64,000 nucleotides of DNA from Halobellus sp. Atlit-31R (GCA_003665935.1 QPLR01000001.1:434001-498000), one strand, 5' to 3'; positions 51,154 to 60,464 are shown, counted from the first letter of the stretch. The notes: a model not told the origin generated them from the sequence alone. Numbers and translations: made by a program.

Positions 51154-52029
51154 TCACTCGGGCGCTCCGGGCGACGACGTCGACGATTCATTCGCGCCCG
51201 AGTCCCACGAGCGGTCGACGCCGGACCGCGGATCGATATCCGCGACGAAGCGCATCGTCGCGAAGTTCGCCCCGAGACCGAGGACACCGCCCACGGGGAT
51301 GCCGATCAAGAGTCCGACGAGTGGGACGTTCACGACGAAGGCGGTCGCAAACGGGGAGACCACGAGAACGAACAGCGCGAATCCGGCCGCGTACGAGGCG
51401 TAGGGACCACCAGTTACGGCGAGCGCGTACGAACCACGGGCCGCGTCGAGAACTCCGGTGTCACGCAGGACGATCAGATACGGTGTCGCGTACAGGAGGT
51501 AGGCAGCGGCGAGGAACACGAGCAGCGCTGGGATGACGACGAGCAGCACCGCCCCGCCGAGTCCGTCCGTCAGCGCGCCGACGCCGAAAACGCCCACTGC
51601 GAGCGGGAGTACCGCGAGAAACGGCACGGCGGCGGCGATCAGAAACGGCGCGAAGTACGCGCGGACGTTCCCGACGAAGTGGGAGGTCTCACCGTCTAAG
51701 AGGTCTCGGAGGCCCCCGAAGTAGCCCGCCATCGCGGCGGCTTGCGCGACGAGTAATACCGGAGCAGTCAGGAGCGCGACGGGGAGCATCTCGATCGGTA
51801 GCCCCGGATTCACCGCGACGCCCGAGTTCGGCACGCTCACGAACTGCCAGACGGTGACGACGGAGAGCGGGAGTCCGAGCTGGAAGCCGATGTGGCCGCC
51901 GTCGAACGTCGCGACGGCGAGTAGCTTGTTCGAATCCAGCAGTGCGAAAAGCACCGGAACGAGCGAAAGCCAGAGATGCTCGCGAGCTCGCTGCATCCCT
52001 GCCGCGAGGCGGGCAGTGAACTCAGGCAT
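51154..52029 (-). CDS. Polytopic membrane protein of unknown function
   Basis: The 291-residue protein has about six hydrophobic segments (for example around 20-45, 75-100, 120-150 and 165-200, 225-265) and a hydrophilic C-terminus. Features such as 'GGLRDLLDGETSHFVGNVRAYFAPFLIAAAVPFLAV' and 'GSYALAVTGGPYASYAAGFALF' resemble DUF4013/glycerophosphoryl-diester-phosphodiesterase-type membrane domains of haloarchaea, but I cannot assign it. ATG 52029 is chosen over upstream codons that read non-coding. Confidence 0.75.
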   Translation of the reverse strand: MPEFTARLAAGMQRAREHLWLSLVPVLFALLDSNKLLAVATFDGGHIGFQLGLPLSVVTVWQFVSVPNSGVAVNPGLPIEMLPVALLTAPVLLVAQAAAMAGYFGGLRDLLDGETSHFVGNVRAYFAPFLIAAAVPFLAVLPLAVGVFGVGALTDGLGGAVLLVVIPALLVFLAAAYLLYATPYLIVLRDTGVLDAARGSYALAVTGGPYASYAAGFALFVLVVSPFATAFVVNVPLVGLLIGIPVGGVLGLGANFATMRFVADIDPRSGVDRSWDSGANESSTSSPGAPE

Positions 52030-52528
52030 CGACTCCTCCGACGGTGTCTCTGTGAGTATCCTGCTCGCAGACGGTGCGTGGCCACCCGAGACAAGTGCGG
52101 GAGAGCGGGCAGTGAAGGGACGTTGCTGGGGCCATTGCGGGCGTCTGAGTATCCACGAGGCCACCTGAAAAACCTCGGCGTGGCTCAAACAGTCGCTGAG
52201 CGACCGAATCGACCTCGACGACTCCGATATTGTAAGTATTTGCAGTAGATTGAATTAATACTGCTACGTTTCGATAGAAAGTTATTTATATCGCATTCTA
52301 GTCCTCCTATCCGGGTTCGAATCGACAGACGGATGCGTGCTCGCAGGTCCCGCCGCCGGCGCTCGATTCGTTCACGAGTCGCGGCCGGCGGCAGGCGGAG
52401 ACGCACCCGACAGAGCGAAGCAGAGGCAGACACCTACGGCCAGTGTCCTATTTCACTCGCCGTTCTAGAACTGTTTGCGTTCGCGTCTCTCTCGGTAGTT
52501 CGTACGTCGACGGCCCGCTCTTTCACGT
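52030..52528. other. 499-nt gene-free stretch with AT-rich core
   Basis: No credible gene was found. The segment from about 52225 to 52310 is AT-rich and has a TATA-like 'ttatttatat' at 52282-52291 and an inverted pair 'gcagta'/'tactgc'. If that TATA box drives the large surface protein gene, its leader would be over 200 nt, unusually long for a haloarchaeon. Confidence 0.55.
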
Positions 52529-55500
52529 ATGATAGAGCAGACAGATCACTTTCGGTCGATTTCTCTCGTAACGGTTCTCGTTGTCGGTCTACTCGGTGGC
52601 ACAGGAGCGTTCTCCACCGTCGTAGCCGCCGATCGAGGAAGTATCTCGTTCGACTCGCCGACGTATGCTGATGGCGACGTCGTCACGGTCACTGTCGAAG
52701 ACAGCGACCTGTCTACGGCGGAGGATTACGTCGTCAATATCGAGTCGGATACGGAGTCTCGAGTATCGGTATATGGTGAGTTCCCTGGTACAGCACAAGT
52801 GTACACCACTAAAACGAGCGTCTCTGACGACAATGGAGACAACAAGGTCGACAAGTCAGACATAGATTATCGGGACAGCAGCGGGGGTGGAAATACAATA
52901 ATGTCTACTAGACGAAATGAAAATGGTACGGTGACAATCACGTTCAATCGTCCGCCAGATTCTCGCGACGCCATTAGCTATACCCGAGGCGAGACGGTTA
53001 AGCTGACTCAGAAATCAGGTCAGAAATTCATAGGTCAGTCCACAATAAGTACAACAGACTCTATTGGAACCCTACACGTAGCTGACGGAGATCATCTAAT
53101 TGTAAACTATTCTGATCAAAGTGCAGGGGACTTTCGCCAGGCAGCCTCAACCGTCGACGAAGACCCCGAACCCCTCACGCTCGGGCCGATAACCGAGTTC
53201 ACGATCGACGGTCTCGCCGGCACGTCGCTCACGCACACCGCGAGCGTCATCGAGGTCCCGTTCAGCGAGGACGTCTCGAAGGCTGGCGACCAGGCGGGAT
53301 CGCTGACGCTCGGTGACGACATCGCCGTCTCGGTCGACGGGACCGAGGTGACAGGGCGCTACGCGCTGGACGCTGACGGCTCGGCGGACGGCCAGGTGGT
53401 CCTGAGTTCCGACACCGCGGTCGATCCGCAGTCGGAGGTGACGGTCACGATCGACGCAGTAAACGACTCGATCGACAGCGAGACCATCACGCCCGGTCCG
53501 ATCGACGCGACAGTGACGGACGCGACCGTCGTGGAAGGAGGCGGCGAGACGAACGTCTACGCGGGAGCGACGGTGGCTTTCGTCGCCGACGACGGATCCG
53601 GGGACGTCGATCAGGCGTTCGACATCGAGCGCGAAACCGGCGAGTTCGTCTTCGCCGGGCGCACCGGACCGGGGAGTCAGGCGTTCGCGATCGATACGGA
53701 CGCGCGCAACTGGACCGACGGGTACACCGTCGAAACGAAACTCGCAGACGGCAGTGTCGACCGGGCGACGGACGTCACGGTGCGCGAACTGGGACTGGGC
53801 GTCGTGGTCGACGACGGGGTCTCCACGACCGCGACGGCGGTCGAAGGAACCATTCGCGCGAACGCGAGCGAGCGCACCGTCGCGGTGGAACTTCGGGACG
53901 AAGGCGGAGAGGCAGTCGATCGCGAGCGCCTCGCGCTCGCCGGCAACGGGGAGACGAGGTTCGACGTCCCCGCGTCTGTGCTCGCGGCGGCCGGCCCGGG
54001 GAACTACACCGTCAACGTGACTGACGTCGGCACCGGAGCGGCCGTGAGCTCCGAGCCGTTCACCGTCGTCGACGACGACCTGCGCACCGCGTCGGTTCGT
54101 TCGACCGTCGTCGAGGAACACGCCGGCGACGTCGTCAGCCTCGCAGTCAATCTGACGTACGCCGACGCTGCGACGGTGACCATCGGCGGCGCAGACTCCG
54201 GATTTCGGGCGAACGCCACCGTCGCTGACGGCAACAGCGACGGTAGCGTCCGACTGTGGTTCAACACGGCCGCCGCCGTCGGGACCGAACGGCTCCCCGA
54301 CGATGGGGGTGACGTCGTCGGTGCCGGCGCGCGGCCGGGAGAGGGGACGGGGACGGCCGACGAGGTGATGGCAGCCGCCATCGACCCCGGCGACACCGCA
54401 CCCGAGTCGGACTCGTTGGCCGCAGGCGAGTACGACGTGACGGTTCGCGCAGGGACGGAGCCGACCGCCGCCGCGGACGACGCCGCCACGCTCGTGCTCG
54501 ATACGCCTGAACCGAAGCGGCTCACCAACTGGGTCGCGCCCGCGGACGCGGACCTATCGACGCGAGCGGACGTCGCCGCCGCCATCGAAGCCGGTCGGCT
54601 GACGCGGGCGAGCGAGGTCGCCGTCGGAGACACCGTCGTCCACCGGCTCGTCGTTCCGGGGCTAGCTGGCCAGTTCGCACAGCGAGACGGCACCGCGGCG
54701 GAGGTGTTCTTCGGTCTGGCGGGCACTGCGGAGACGGCGCTGTACACCCTGAACGTCACGCAACGGAAGGCACCGCTCAACCGAGAGGCGTATCAGCTCG
54801 AGCTGAACGCGAGTGCCGCGAACGTCGTCGCCGACCCGGCGAACGACACCTACGTGGTGAGTTACGAGTTCGCGGCCGCCGGCACCGGCGGCGATACCGC
54901 AGTCGGGACGGTCGCGGACGGACCCGAAACCGGCGACCCCGCCGCCGGCGACGCGCTCGGGGCGTCCTTCGAGGTGAACGAGAACGGCACGTTCGCCGAC
55001 GTCGCGGGCGGCCAGCGGACGGTCACGGCGAACTACTCGCTCGTCGAGGCCGCGGTCGCGACGGCCGAGGAACCGGTCGTCGTCGCCGCCGCAGCGAATC
55101 AGTCGATCGAGGGCACTGCGACAGTCGCTCCGGGCACGGCCGTCGAAATCCGGCTCCGCCCGGCAAACGGAACGCAGCCCGCGTTCCGGGAGACGTCGCA
55201 GGCGGTCGTCGAGCCCGACGGCACGTGGGCAGCGGAGTTCGACTTCGGCGCACGGGACGTCGGTGATACTTTCGAGACCGTCTCCGCCGTCGGTGTGGTT
55301 CCCGACGCCGACGAACTCGCTGTTCGAGGCGAAGTACACGGTGTCGCGCCGGCCACGACGACGGCGACGGCGACGGCGACCGCGGCGGCGCGGCCGGGGG
55401 CAGTCGGCGGGGGAGCCGGCGGCGGTGGTATCGGCAGTAGTGCCGAGAGAGACGACGACGACCGGGACGACGCAGCCGCGACGCCCACCGACACGGCGAC

Positions 55501-55693
55501 TGCGACGCCGACGAGCGGGTCGAGCGAGGGGTCGCTCGTCGACGCGACGAGAGGCTATCTCGGCGGCCTCGTCGGGACCTTCGTCGACGACTCGGAGCAC
55601 AAATCGCTCCGAGAGCGACTGTTCGAGTTCGACGTGTTCGTCGCGCTAACCGGACTCACTGCGGTCCTGCTGTTCGTCACGCGCCTCGACTGA
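52529..55693 (+). CDS. Large secreted surface glycoprotein-like protein with C-terminal anchor
   Basis: The 1054-residue protein starts with a Sec-type signal (hydrophobic 12-28, ending VVAADRG). The N-terminal ~200 residues ('ISFDSPTYADGDVVTVTVEDSDLSTAEDYVVNIESD') fit the surface glycoprotein BGTF-type domain. Repeated Ig-like beta domains with many NxS/T sites follow, then a Thr/Ala/Gly-rich stalk (about 955-1005) and a C-terminal hydrophobic helix 'VFVALTGLTAVLLFVTRLD'. It should be anchored outside the cell. No PGF-CTERM motif is seen. Codons 110-205 are AT-rich and the rest GC-rich. Confidence 0.8.
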   Translation: MIEQTDHFRSISLVTVLVVGLLGGTGAFSTVVAADRGSISFDSPTYADGDVVTVTVEDSDLSTAEDYVVNIESDTESRVSVYGEFPGTAQVYTTKTSVSDDNGDNKVDKSDIDYRDSSGGGNTIMSTRRNENGTVTITFNRPPDSRDAISYTRGETVKLTQKSGQKFIGQSTISTTDSIGTLHVADGDHLIVNYSDQSAGDFRQAASTVDEDPEPLTLGPITEFTIDGLAGTSLTHTASVIEVPFSEDVSKAGDQAGSLTLGDDIAVSVDGTEVTGRYALDADGSADGQVVLSSDTAVDPQSEVTVTIDAVNDSIDSETITPGPIDATVTDATVVEGGGETNVYAGATVAFVADDGSGDVDQAFDIERETGEFVFAGRTGPGSQAFAIDTDARNWTDGYTVETKLADGSVDRATDVTVRELGLGVVVDDGVSTTATAVEGTIRANASERTVAVELRDEGGEAVDRERLALAGNGETRFDVPASVLAAAGPGNYTVNVTDVGTGAAVSSEPFTVVDDDLRTASVRSTVVEEHAGDVVSLAVNLTYADAATVTIGGADSGFRANATVADGNSDGSVRLWFNTAAAVGTERLPDDGGDVVGAGARPGEGTGTADEVMAAAIDPGDTAPESDSLAAGEYDVTVRAGTEPTAAADDAATLVLDTPEPKRLTNWVAPADADLSTRADVAAAIEAGRLTRASEVAVGDTVVHRLVVPGLAGQFAQRDGTAAEVFFGLAGTAETALYTLNVTQRKAPLNREAYQLELNASAANVVADPANDTYVVSYEFAAAGTGGDTAVGTVADGPETGDPAAGDALGASFEVNENGTFADVAGGQRTVTANYSLVEAAVATAEEPVVVAAAANQSIEGTATVAPGTAVEIRLRPANGTQPAFRETSQAVVEPDGTWAAEFDFGARDVGDTFETVSAVGVVPDADELAVRGEVHGVAPATTTATATATAAARPGAVGGGAGGGGIGSSAERDDDDRDDAAATPTDTATATPTSGSSEGSLVDATRGYLGGLVGTFVDDSEHKSLRERLFEFDVFVALTGLTAVLLFVTRLD

Positions 55694-55782
55694 CCACACG
55701 GCGCGTCGTCGCTGCGAACCGCAGCGTCGTGACGAGCGGGCGGGTCTCTCGGCCGTCGCGTTCGGTCCCAGGCGTCGTAACG

Positions 55783-55790
55783 CCTAAGAA
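55783..55790 (+). promoter_or_regulatory. TATA-like element before HD gene
   Basis: 'cctaagaa' lies 24-31 nt before an ATG at 55814 that opens a 24-codon micro-ORF overlapping the HD gene start. Confidence 0.4.
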
Positions 55791-55877
55791 GCGAAGAAAC
55801 ATTCTATCAGGTAATGAATTCGAATGCGAACACAGACGTCGTGGGGCCTCCCACGAAGCGGAACGCGGGGTGGTTCC

Positions 55878-56570
55878 GTGGGCGTTGAGATCAAGGAGTC
55901 GACGGTCGGAGACGAGGAGTTCACGGAGATGCAACGGTTCGTCCGCGACTATCTCGCCGCGAGCGTCGAAGGCGAAGACGACGGCGGCCGGATGCGGTGG
56001 TACCCCTGGCACAGTGCGGAGTACCGCTTCAACCACATCCTGAACGTCGTTCACCTGGCGACGCAGATCGCCGAGCGCGAGGGTGCGGACACGGACGTCG
56101 TCCGCGTCGCGGCGCTGTTTCACGACATCTCGAAGCTCGAAGCCGACCAGGAAGTCCACGCCGAGGAGGGCGCACGCGTCGCCCGCGAGTATCTGAACAC
56201 CCACGGCGACTTCCCGCAGTCGTTCATCGAGCAGGTGTGTCAGGTCGTCGCCGACCACTCGTACCAGGGACCGCTCTCGGACGTGTCGCTCGAAACCCAG
56301 AGCCTCATCGAGGCGGACATCCTCGACAAAGTCGGTGCGAACGGGACGGCGCTGATGCTGCTCCGGATGGGCTACGAGGCCCGAACGCACATGGACGCCG
56401 CGGAGATGGTCGAGCGCGTCCTCGAACGCGGCCGCGACGCCGCAGAGCGGATCGACTCCGATGCCGCCGAGAGCATCGCACACAAGCGACTCAAGCGTGT
56501 CAAGTGGTTCCGCGAGTGGCTCGAAGCCGAAGTCCCGGAGATGGATCACGGCTTCGAGGACGAACACTGA
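55878..56570 (+). CDS. HD-domain phosphohydrolase
   Basis: The 230-residue HD protein has 'HSAEYRFNHILNVVHLA', the catalytic 'ALFHDISKLEAD', 'VCQVVADHSY' and 'IEADILDKVGANG', the arrangement of small HD hydrolases related to YfbR/YedJ. The substrate is unknown. I chose GTG 55878 (VGVEIKES) because the family normally begins there; an in-frame ATG at 55824 would add 18 non-conserved residues. Confidence 0.82.
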   Translation: MGVEIKESTVGDEEFTEMQRFVRDYLAASVEGEDDGGRMRWYPWHSAEYRFNHILNVVHLATQIAEREGADTDVVRVAALFHDISKLEADQEVHAEEGARVAREYLNTHGDFPQSFIEQVCQVVADHSYQGPLSDVSLETQSLIEADILDKVGANGTALMLLRMGYEARTHMDAAEMVERVLERGRDAAERIDSDAAESIAHKRLKRVKWFREWLEAEVPEMDHGFEDEH

Positions 56571-56639
56571 CGATCGTCGCGGTGCCCATTCGGATCCGCT
56601 GGAGTCGACGACCCGACTCGCCGACTCGCCGATGCTGTT

Positions 56640-56969
56640 ATGTCGGTCCACCGAACAGTCCGTGCTGTGCCCTCCGAGTACTCTCCGCGCCCGTCGAGAC
56701 GCGGCCAGATAGCGCTCGCGGTCGTCGCCGTCGTGACGTTCGCGTACAGCATCCTCGTTGCCGGACAGATCCTCCTGTGGTTTGTTCTCGCAGGGATCGC
56801 CGCCGGTGTCTACGTCGCCTGGCTCCTCGTCGTCGCCGTCTTCCGGCTGGTCGACGCGACCGAGCGAATCGCGAACGCGCTGGAGGCCGAGCACGGCGAT
56901 AGCTCCAGCGGTAGTACCGACAGCGACGGCCACAGGATCCGCGACGGGACCGAAGACGACAATCGCTGA
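56640..56969 (+). CDS. Small membrane protein with two helices
   Basis: The 109-residue protein has a basic N-terminus, two adjoining helices (about 24-45 and 48-70), a short amphipathic helix 'LVDATERIANALEAEHGD' and an acidic tail. I do not recognise a named family. It starts 69 nt after the HD gene. Confidence 0.65.
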   Translation: MSVHRTVRAVPSEYSPRPSRRGQIALAVVAVVTFAYSILVAGQILLWFVLAGIAAGVYVAWLLVVAVFRLVDATERIANALEAEHGDSSSGSTDSDGHRIRDGTEDDNR

Positions 56970-57028
56970 GACGTTCCAGCTGAAACCGAACCGGTGGGGG
57001 TTTGTACGCCGGCCATCTACTGACGCCG

Positions 57029-57763
57029 ATGACGGACTCCGGCAGCTGGGTCAGCCTCTTCTCCGGCGGCAAAGACTCCTCGTGGGCGCTCTACCGCGCG
57101 CTGGAGGACGGGCTGACCGTCTCACACCTCCTGACGGTCCACCCCGGCGAGGACTCGTATATGTATCACGTCCCCGAGACGCGTCTGGCGAGTCTCGCCG
57201 CCGAGAGCCTCGGGATCCCGCTCGTCGAGGTCGAACCCGGCGACCTCGGCGCGGCCGACGTCGCGGACGCGGGGGCGCAAGGCGACCGCGAGCTCGAACC
57301 GCTCGAAGCCGCGCTCGTCGATCACCGAACCGAGCTCGACGGCGACTTCGCAGGCGTGACCGCCGGGGCGGTCGAAAGCGAGTTCCAGACGTCCCGGATC
57401 CGGGGAATGTGTGATCGTCTGGATATCGACCTCTTCGCGCCGCTGTGGCAGCGGGATCCGCGAGATCTCGCCGAGGCGATGCTCGAGGCCGGCTTCGAGA
57501 TCCGGATCGTCCAGGTCGCCGCCCGCGGCCTCGACGAGTCGTGGCTGGGGCGGACGCTCGACGCCGACGCGCTGGCGGAACTGGTCGAACTCGACGCGCG
57601 GTACGGCGTCCACGTTCTCGGGGAGGGCGGCGAGTTCGAGACGCTCGTAACCGACGGGCCGCATATGGACCGCCCGATCGAACTGGAGTACGAGACCGTC
57701 TGGGACGGGACGCGCGGACACGTTCGCGTGACGGACGCACGGCTCGGCGGGGCCAAGAAGTAA
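57029..57763 (+). CDS. dph6: Diphthine--ammonia ligase Dph6
   Basis: The 244-residue ATP-PPase performs the last step of diphthamide synthesis, amidating diphthine on EF-2. The PP-loop 'SLFSGGKDSSWALYRAL' is at 9-25. 'GAVESEFQTSRIRGMCDRLDIDLFAPLWQRDP' and 'GEGGEFETLVTDGPHM' are diagnostic of the family. ATG 57029 lies 28 nt after a 'tttgta' TATA-like element. Dph2 is encoded 36 kb away. Confidence 0.93.
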   Translation: MTDSGSWVSLFSGGKDSSWALYRALEDGLTVSHLLTVHPGEDSYMYHVPETRLASLAAESLGIPLVEVEPGDLGAADVADAGAQGDRELEPLEAALVDHRTELDGDFAGVTAGAVESEFQTSRIRGMCDRLDIDLFAPLWQRDPRDLAEAMLEAGFEIRIVQVAARGLDESWLGRTLDADALAELVELDARYGVHVLGEGGEFETLVTDGPHMDRPIELEYETVWDGTRGHVRVTDARLGGAKK

Positions 57764-57782
57764 CGAGAGGAGCCACAGCGCG

Positions 57783-58742
57783 CTACTGGAGGTGCGAGTG
57801 CGCGCCGATCAGGGCGTTCGAGAGGTCGAGGTTCTCGATGTAGGTGTGTTCGTCGACGATCGTCTCGCGGACGTCCGCGTCGCGGATGGTGGCGTCGCTG
57901 AACACGACCGCGCGCTCGAGATGCGAGTCCGAAACAGACGCGTCCGCCATCACGTGCACGTCCTCGTCGAGGACGGAGTTCTCTACGGTCGCGGACTCGT
58001 GGACGAAGGTATCGCCGTCGAGATACCACGAGACGGCGTCGAGGTAGCTCTCTGGGGTCCCGATGTCGAACCACGCGCCGTCGAAGGTGAACGCGCGGAC
58101 GGTCCCGCGCCGCTGGAGCCACTCGATGAACCAGCCCGGCTCGTCGGGGTTGTTGCCGTTCGCGAGATACGTCTCGAAGTCCGGGAGCGTCTCGGCGGGG
58201 AACGCGTAGCAGGCGATCGAGACGAGCGTGCTCTGTGGGTCGGCTGGCTTCTCTTGGAAGTCGACGACCTGATCCCCGTCCAGCTGAACGAGCCCGTAGG
58301 ACTTCGCGCGCTCTTTCGAGCCGACGTCGTAGGCGGCGAGACACGGCGTCGCGCGAGTCTCGAAGAAGTCGACGAACTCGCTCACGTCGAAGGAGAGCAG
58401 ATTGTCGCCGGCGATGACCACGAGGTCGTCCTCGACGCCCTCCCGGTCGATGAGCTGGGCGAGCGCGCCGACGACGCCGAACTTCTCGTCCTCTGCGACC
58501 GTCTCCTCGATCGAGACCGTCGGCTTCTCGTACGGCGCGTCGGCGAGGAACGACTCGAAGTCCGCCGCGAAGCGTTCGTTGGTGCTCACGAACACCTCGT
58601 CGATCCGCTGGTCCGCCTCGAGGTCCTCGAAGATGACGTCGATGACTGTCCCGTCACCGATCGGGAGGAACATCTTGGGCCGGTCCTTGGTGATCGGCCA
58701 CATACGCGTCGCGTACCCGCCGGCGAGGACGACTGCCTTCAT
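57783..58742 (-). CDS. NDP-sugar pyrophosphorylase (glucose-1-P thymidylyl/uridylyltransferase-like)
   Basis: The 319-residue protein has the nucleotidyltransferase signature 'VVLAGGYATRMWPITKDRPKMFLPIGDG' at the start, 'DNLLSFDVSEF' with the metal Asp, 'YGLVQLDGDQVVDFQEKP', and a C-terminal left-handed beta-helix with hexapeptides ('ATVENSVLDEDVHVMADASVSDSHLE'). It activates a sugar-1-phosphate for protein or lipid glycosylation and resembles AglF/RmlA-like haloarchaeal enzymes. ATG 58742 is fixed by homology. Confidence 0.9.
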   Translation of the reverse strand: MKAVVLAGGYATRMWPITKDRPKMFLPIGDGTVIDVIFEDLEADQRIDEVFVSTNERFAADFESFLADAPYEKPTVSIEETVAEDEKFGVVGALAQLIDREGVEDDLVVIAGDNLLSFDVSEFVDFFETRATPCLAAYDVGSKERAKSYGLVQLDGDQVVDFQEKPADPQSTLVSIACYAFPAETLPDFETYLANGNNPDEPGWFIEWLQRRGTVRAFTFDGAWFDIGTPESYLDAVSWYLDGDTFVHESATVENSVLDEDVHVMADASVSDSHLERAVVFSDATIRDADVRETIVDEHTYIENLDLSNALIGAHSHLQ

Positions 58743-58824
58743 ATATGAACCGTCAGCCCGGAGTGTCAAGTTTGTTTCCCAACGTGTTCGATCTGATATC
58801 CGTTCCCTCGTGGGAATTGCATCA

Positions 58825-58842
58825 ATATACGTGAACGTATAT
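58825..58842. promoter_or_regulatory. Perfect 8+8 bp palindrome, candidate operator
   Basis: 'atatacgt' and 'acgtatat' are separated by two bases (ga), between the divergent NDP-sugar and HTH genes. The 18-bp symmetry is that of a dimeric regulator site. It lies about 45 nt before the TATA box of the HTH gene. Confidence 0.5.
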
Positions 58843-58886
58843 CACATTTTGTTGGCGGCGGTGTCGTCGCCCGCCCCGGGTGGACA

Positions 58887-58894
58887 GTATATAG
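58887..58894 (+). promoter_or_regulatory. TATA box for HTH regulator
   Basis: 'gtatatag' lies 24-31 nt before ATG 58918. Confidence 0.65.
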
Positions 58895-58917
58895 GGCACC
58901 GACCCCTACGACGGCGT

Positions 58918-59217
58918 ATGTCTGAGTCGGACGAGGCCACGACCCGACAGCGGATCGCAGACGCGCTGCGCGCGGAGCCCCACGGCGCGGCAGACCTCTC
59001 CACGGCGGTCGGTGTGCCCCGCTCGACAGTGTACCGCCACCTCGATCACGTCGCACGCTCCGTCGAGGGCCCGGAGGGCGACGAACGGTTCCTCGTCGCG
59101 CCGCCCGAGTGTCGCGCGTGCGGTTTCGACGGTTTCGACGACCCGCTGAACGACCCCTCGCGCTGTCCGGAGTGTCGCTCCGAGCGGATCGCCGAACCGC
59201 AGTTCGTGATCCAGTGA
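58918..59217 (+). CDS. HTH/zinc-ribbon transcriptional regulator
   Basis: The 99-residue protein has a winged HTH 'GAADLSTAVGVPRSTVYRHLDHVARSV' followed by a zinc ribbon 'CRACGFDGFDD...CPECRSERI'. The layout is that of haloarchaeal transcription-factor-like proteins with a C-terminal zinc ribbon. It has its own strong TATA box; the palindrome at 58825 may be its operator (inference). Confidence 0.86.
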   Translation: MSESDEATTRQRIADALRAEPHGAADLSTAVGVPRSTVYRHLDHVARSVEGPEGDERFLVAPPECRACGFDGFDDPLNDPSRCPECRSERIAEPQFVIQ

Positions 59218-59352
59218 TCCGGTGACCGAATCGGCCACGACTCTCCGCAATCCGTCGTGTGCGCCGGCGACGAATCTCGTCGACGACCCACCGCTTCGGC
59301 CCGCCGCAGAAAAGGTCCGCGTGTCGCGTCGCCCCCGCTCGAAGCGGGAGCG

Positions 59353-59919
59353 TCAGTCGTCGCCGTGTTCGTCGACGATGACGACCTCGCCGTCCTCGAC
59401 GCGGACGTTGATCAGCGTCTTGACGTGGTGGTCGCTGTCGTCGAGTTTGTTCGGACCGGCCTTCTTGATCACTGCGACCGTGTCGACGACGTCCGCGCCG
59501 ATGTGCTCGAGTGCGTCGAGCACGGAGCGCATCGTGCCGCCGGTCGAGAGGACGTCGTCGAGGACGAGGACGCGGTCGCCTGGGGCGACGTCGTTGATGT
59601 ACATCTCGTTCTCGGAGTAGCCCGTCTGCTGACTCAGCGGCTCCTCGCCGTCGAGCCCGTACTGCCGCTTGCGGATGACCACGAGCGGGATGTCGGTCAT
59701 CAGCGAGACCGCCGTGGAGATGTGGATGCCCATCGCCGCGGGCGTGACGATCTTGTCGACGTCGTCGATCTCGGCCTTGCGGATGATCTTGATGACGATC
59801 TCCCGGAGGAGTTCCGGTCGGAGCATCGGAACGCCGTCGCTGATGGGGTGAACGAAGTACTCGTACTCTCCCTTCTCGATGATCGGCGCTTCGAGGAGCG
59901 ATTGCCGCAGTTGGTCCAT
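59353..59919 (-). CDS. hpt: Hypoxanthine/guanine phosphoribosyltransferase
   Basis: The 188-residue purine salvage enzyme has the PRPP motif '[18 protein letters not shown]' at about 115-132, and '[17 protein letters not shown]' near 60. It is of the archaeal HGPRT (APRT-like) type, converting hypoxanthine or guanine with PRPP. Recently some haloarchaeal members were described as regulators of purine genes (PurR-like), so both roles are possible. ATG 59919 is supported by a TATA box. Confidence 0.9.
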   Translation of the reverse strand: MDQLRQSLLEAPIIEKGEYEYFVHPISDGVPMLRPELLREIVIKIIRKAEIDDVDKIVTPAAMGIHISTAVSLMTDIPLVVIRKRQYGLDGEEPLSQQTGYSENEMYINDVAPGDRVLVLDDVLSTGGTMRSVLDALEHIGADVVDTVAVIKKAGPNKLDDSDHHVKTLINVRVEDGEVVIVDEHGDD

Positions 59920-59939
59920 GTCGTCGGTACTCCGGGTCG

Positions 59940-59950
59940 AAAATAAAAAC
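59940..59950 (-). promoter_or_regulatory. TATA box for hpt
   Basis: 'gtttttatttt' on the minus strand, 21-31 nt before ATG 59919. Confidence 0.6.
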
Positions 59951-60038
59951 TGGCGGTTCGTCCGCTCCGACGCAAAGACCCACACGGGGGACGCCACCAG
60001 CTCTCACACTGGCGTTCGCGAACGACGGTCGGCAGGGC

Positions 60039-60464
60039 TCAGGCGACCGGGGCGGCCGACCGGGCAAGCGTCGCGGACGTCGACCCGTCCTCGGACTCCC
60101 AGACGACGCGGACGGTCTCGCCGTCCCACTCGGTGCCGCTGGTGAGATTGTACGTGGCCGGATTGCCGGCGGTCACCGTCCCGGAGAACGGCGTCGAGTT
60201 CGCGTAGTCGATCGAGGTGTCCGACGTCACGTTCAGTTGCGTGGCCGGGATGGCGTCGCCGCTCTCGTGAGCGACGTCGACCGAGTCGTTGGCGTAGTCG
60301 AAGCCGAAACTGGCCTGCGGGGCCGTCTGCTGGACACCCTGACCGAGATCCAGTACGAACCCCCCGACGACGGCCGCGAGGATGACCGTGATCGCGACCA
60401 TCAGGATGACTCCGATGACCGGCGAGACGGCGCTGTCGTCTCTGAACAACTGAACGAGTTGCAT
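60039..60464 (-). CDS. Type IV pilin (PilA-like)
   Basis: The 141-residue pilin has the archaeal N-terminal motif '[33 protein letters not shown]', processed by PibD just before VSPVIG. The hydrophobic helix assembles the filament, and the C-terminal beta domain has N-glycosylation sequons (NDS, NVT, NST, NLT). It serves adhesion or biofilm formation. No pil assembly genes are adjacent, so it is one of several dispersed pilins. Confidence 0.92.
   Translation of the reverse strand: MQLVQLFRDDSAVSPVIGVILMVAITVILAAVVGGFVLDLGQGVQQTAPQASFGFDYANDSVDVAHESGDAIPATQLNVTSDTSIDYANSTPFSGTVTAGNPATYNLTSGTEWDGETVRVVWESEDGSTSATLARSAAPVA

Noticed and set aside
52311-52325. 'gggttcgaatc' as a possible attR copy of the tRNA-Gln 3' end bounding the surface-gene island
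   Set aside because: Only about 10 bases of T-loop consensus match, and none of the acceptor stem, so it is probably chance.
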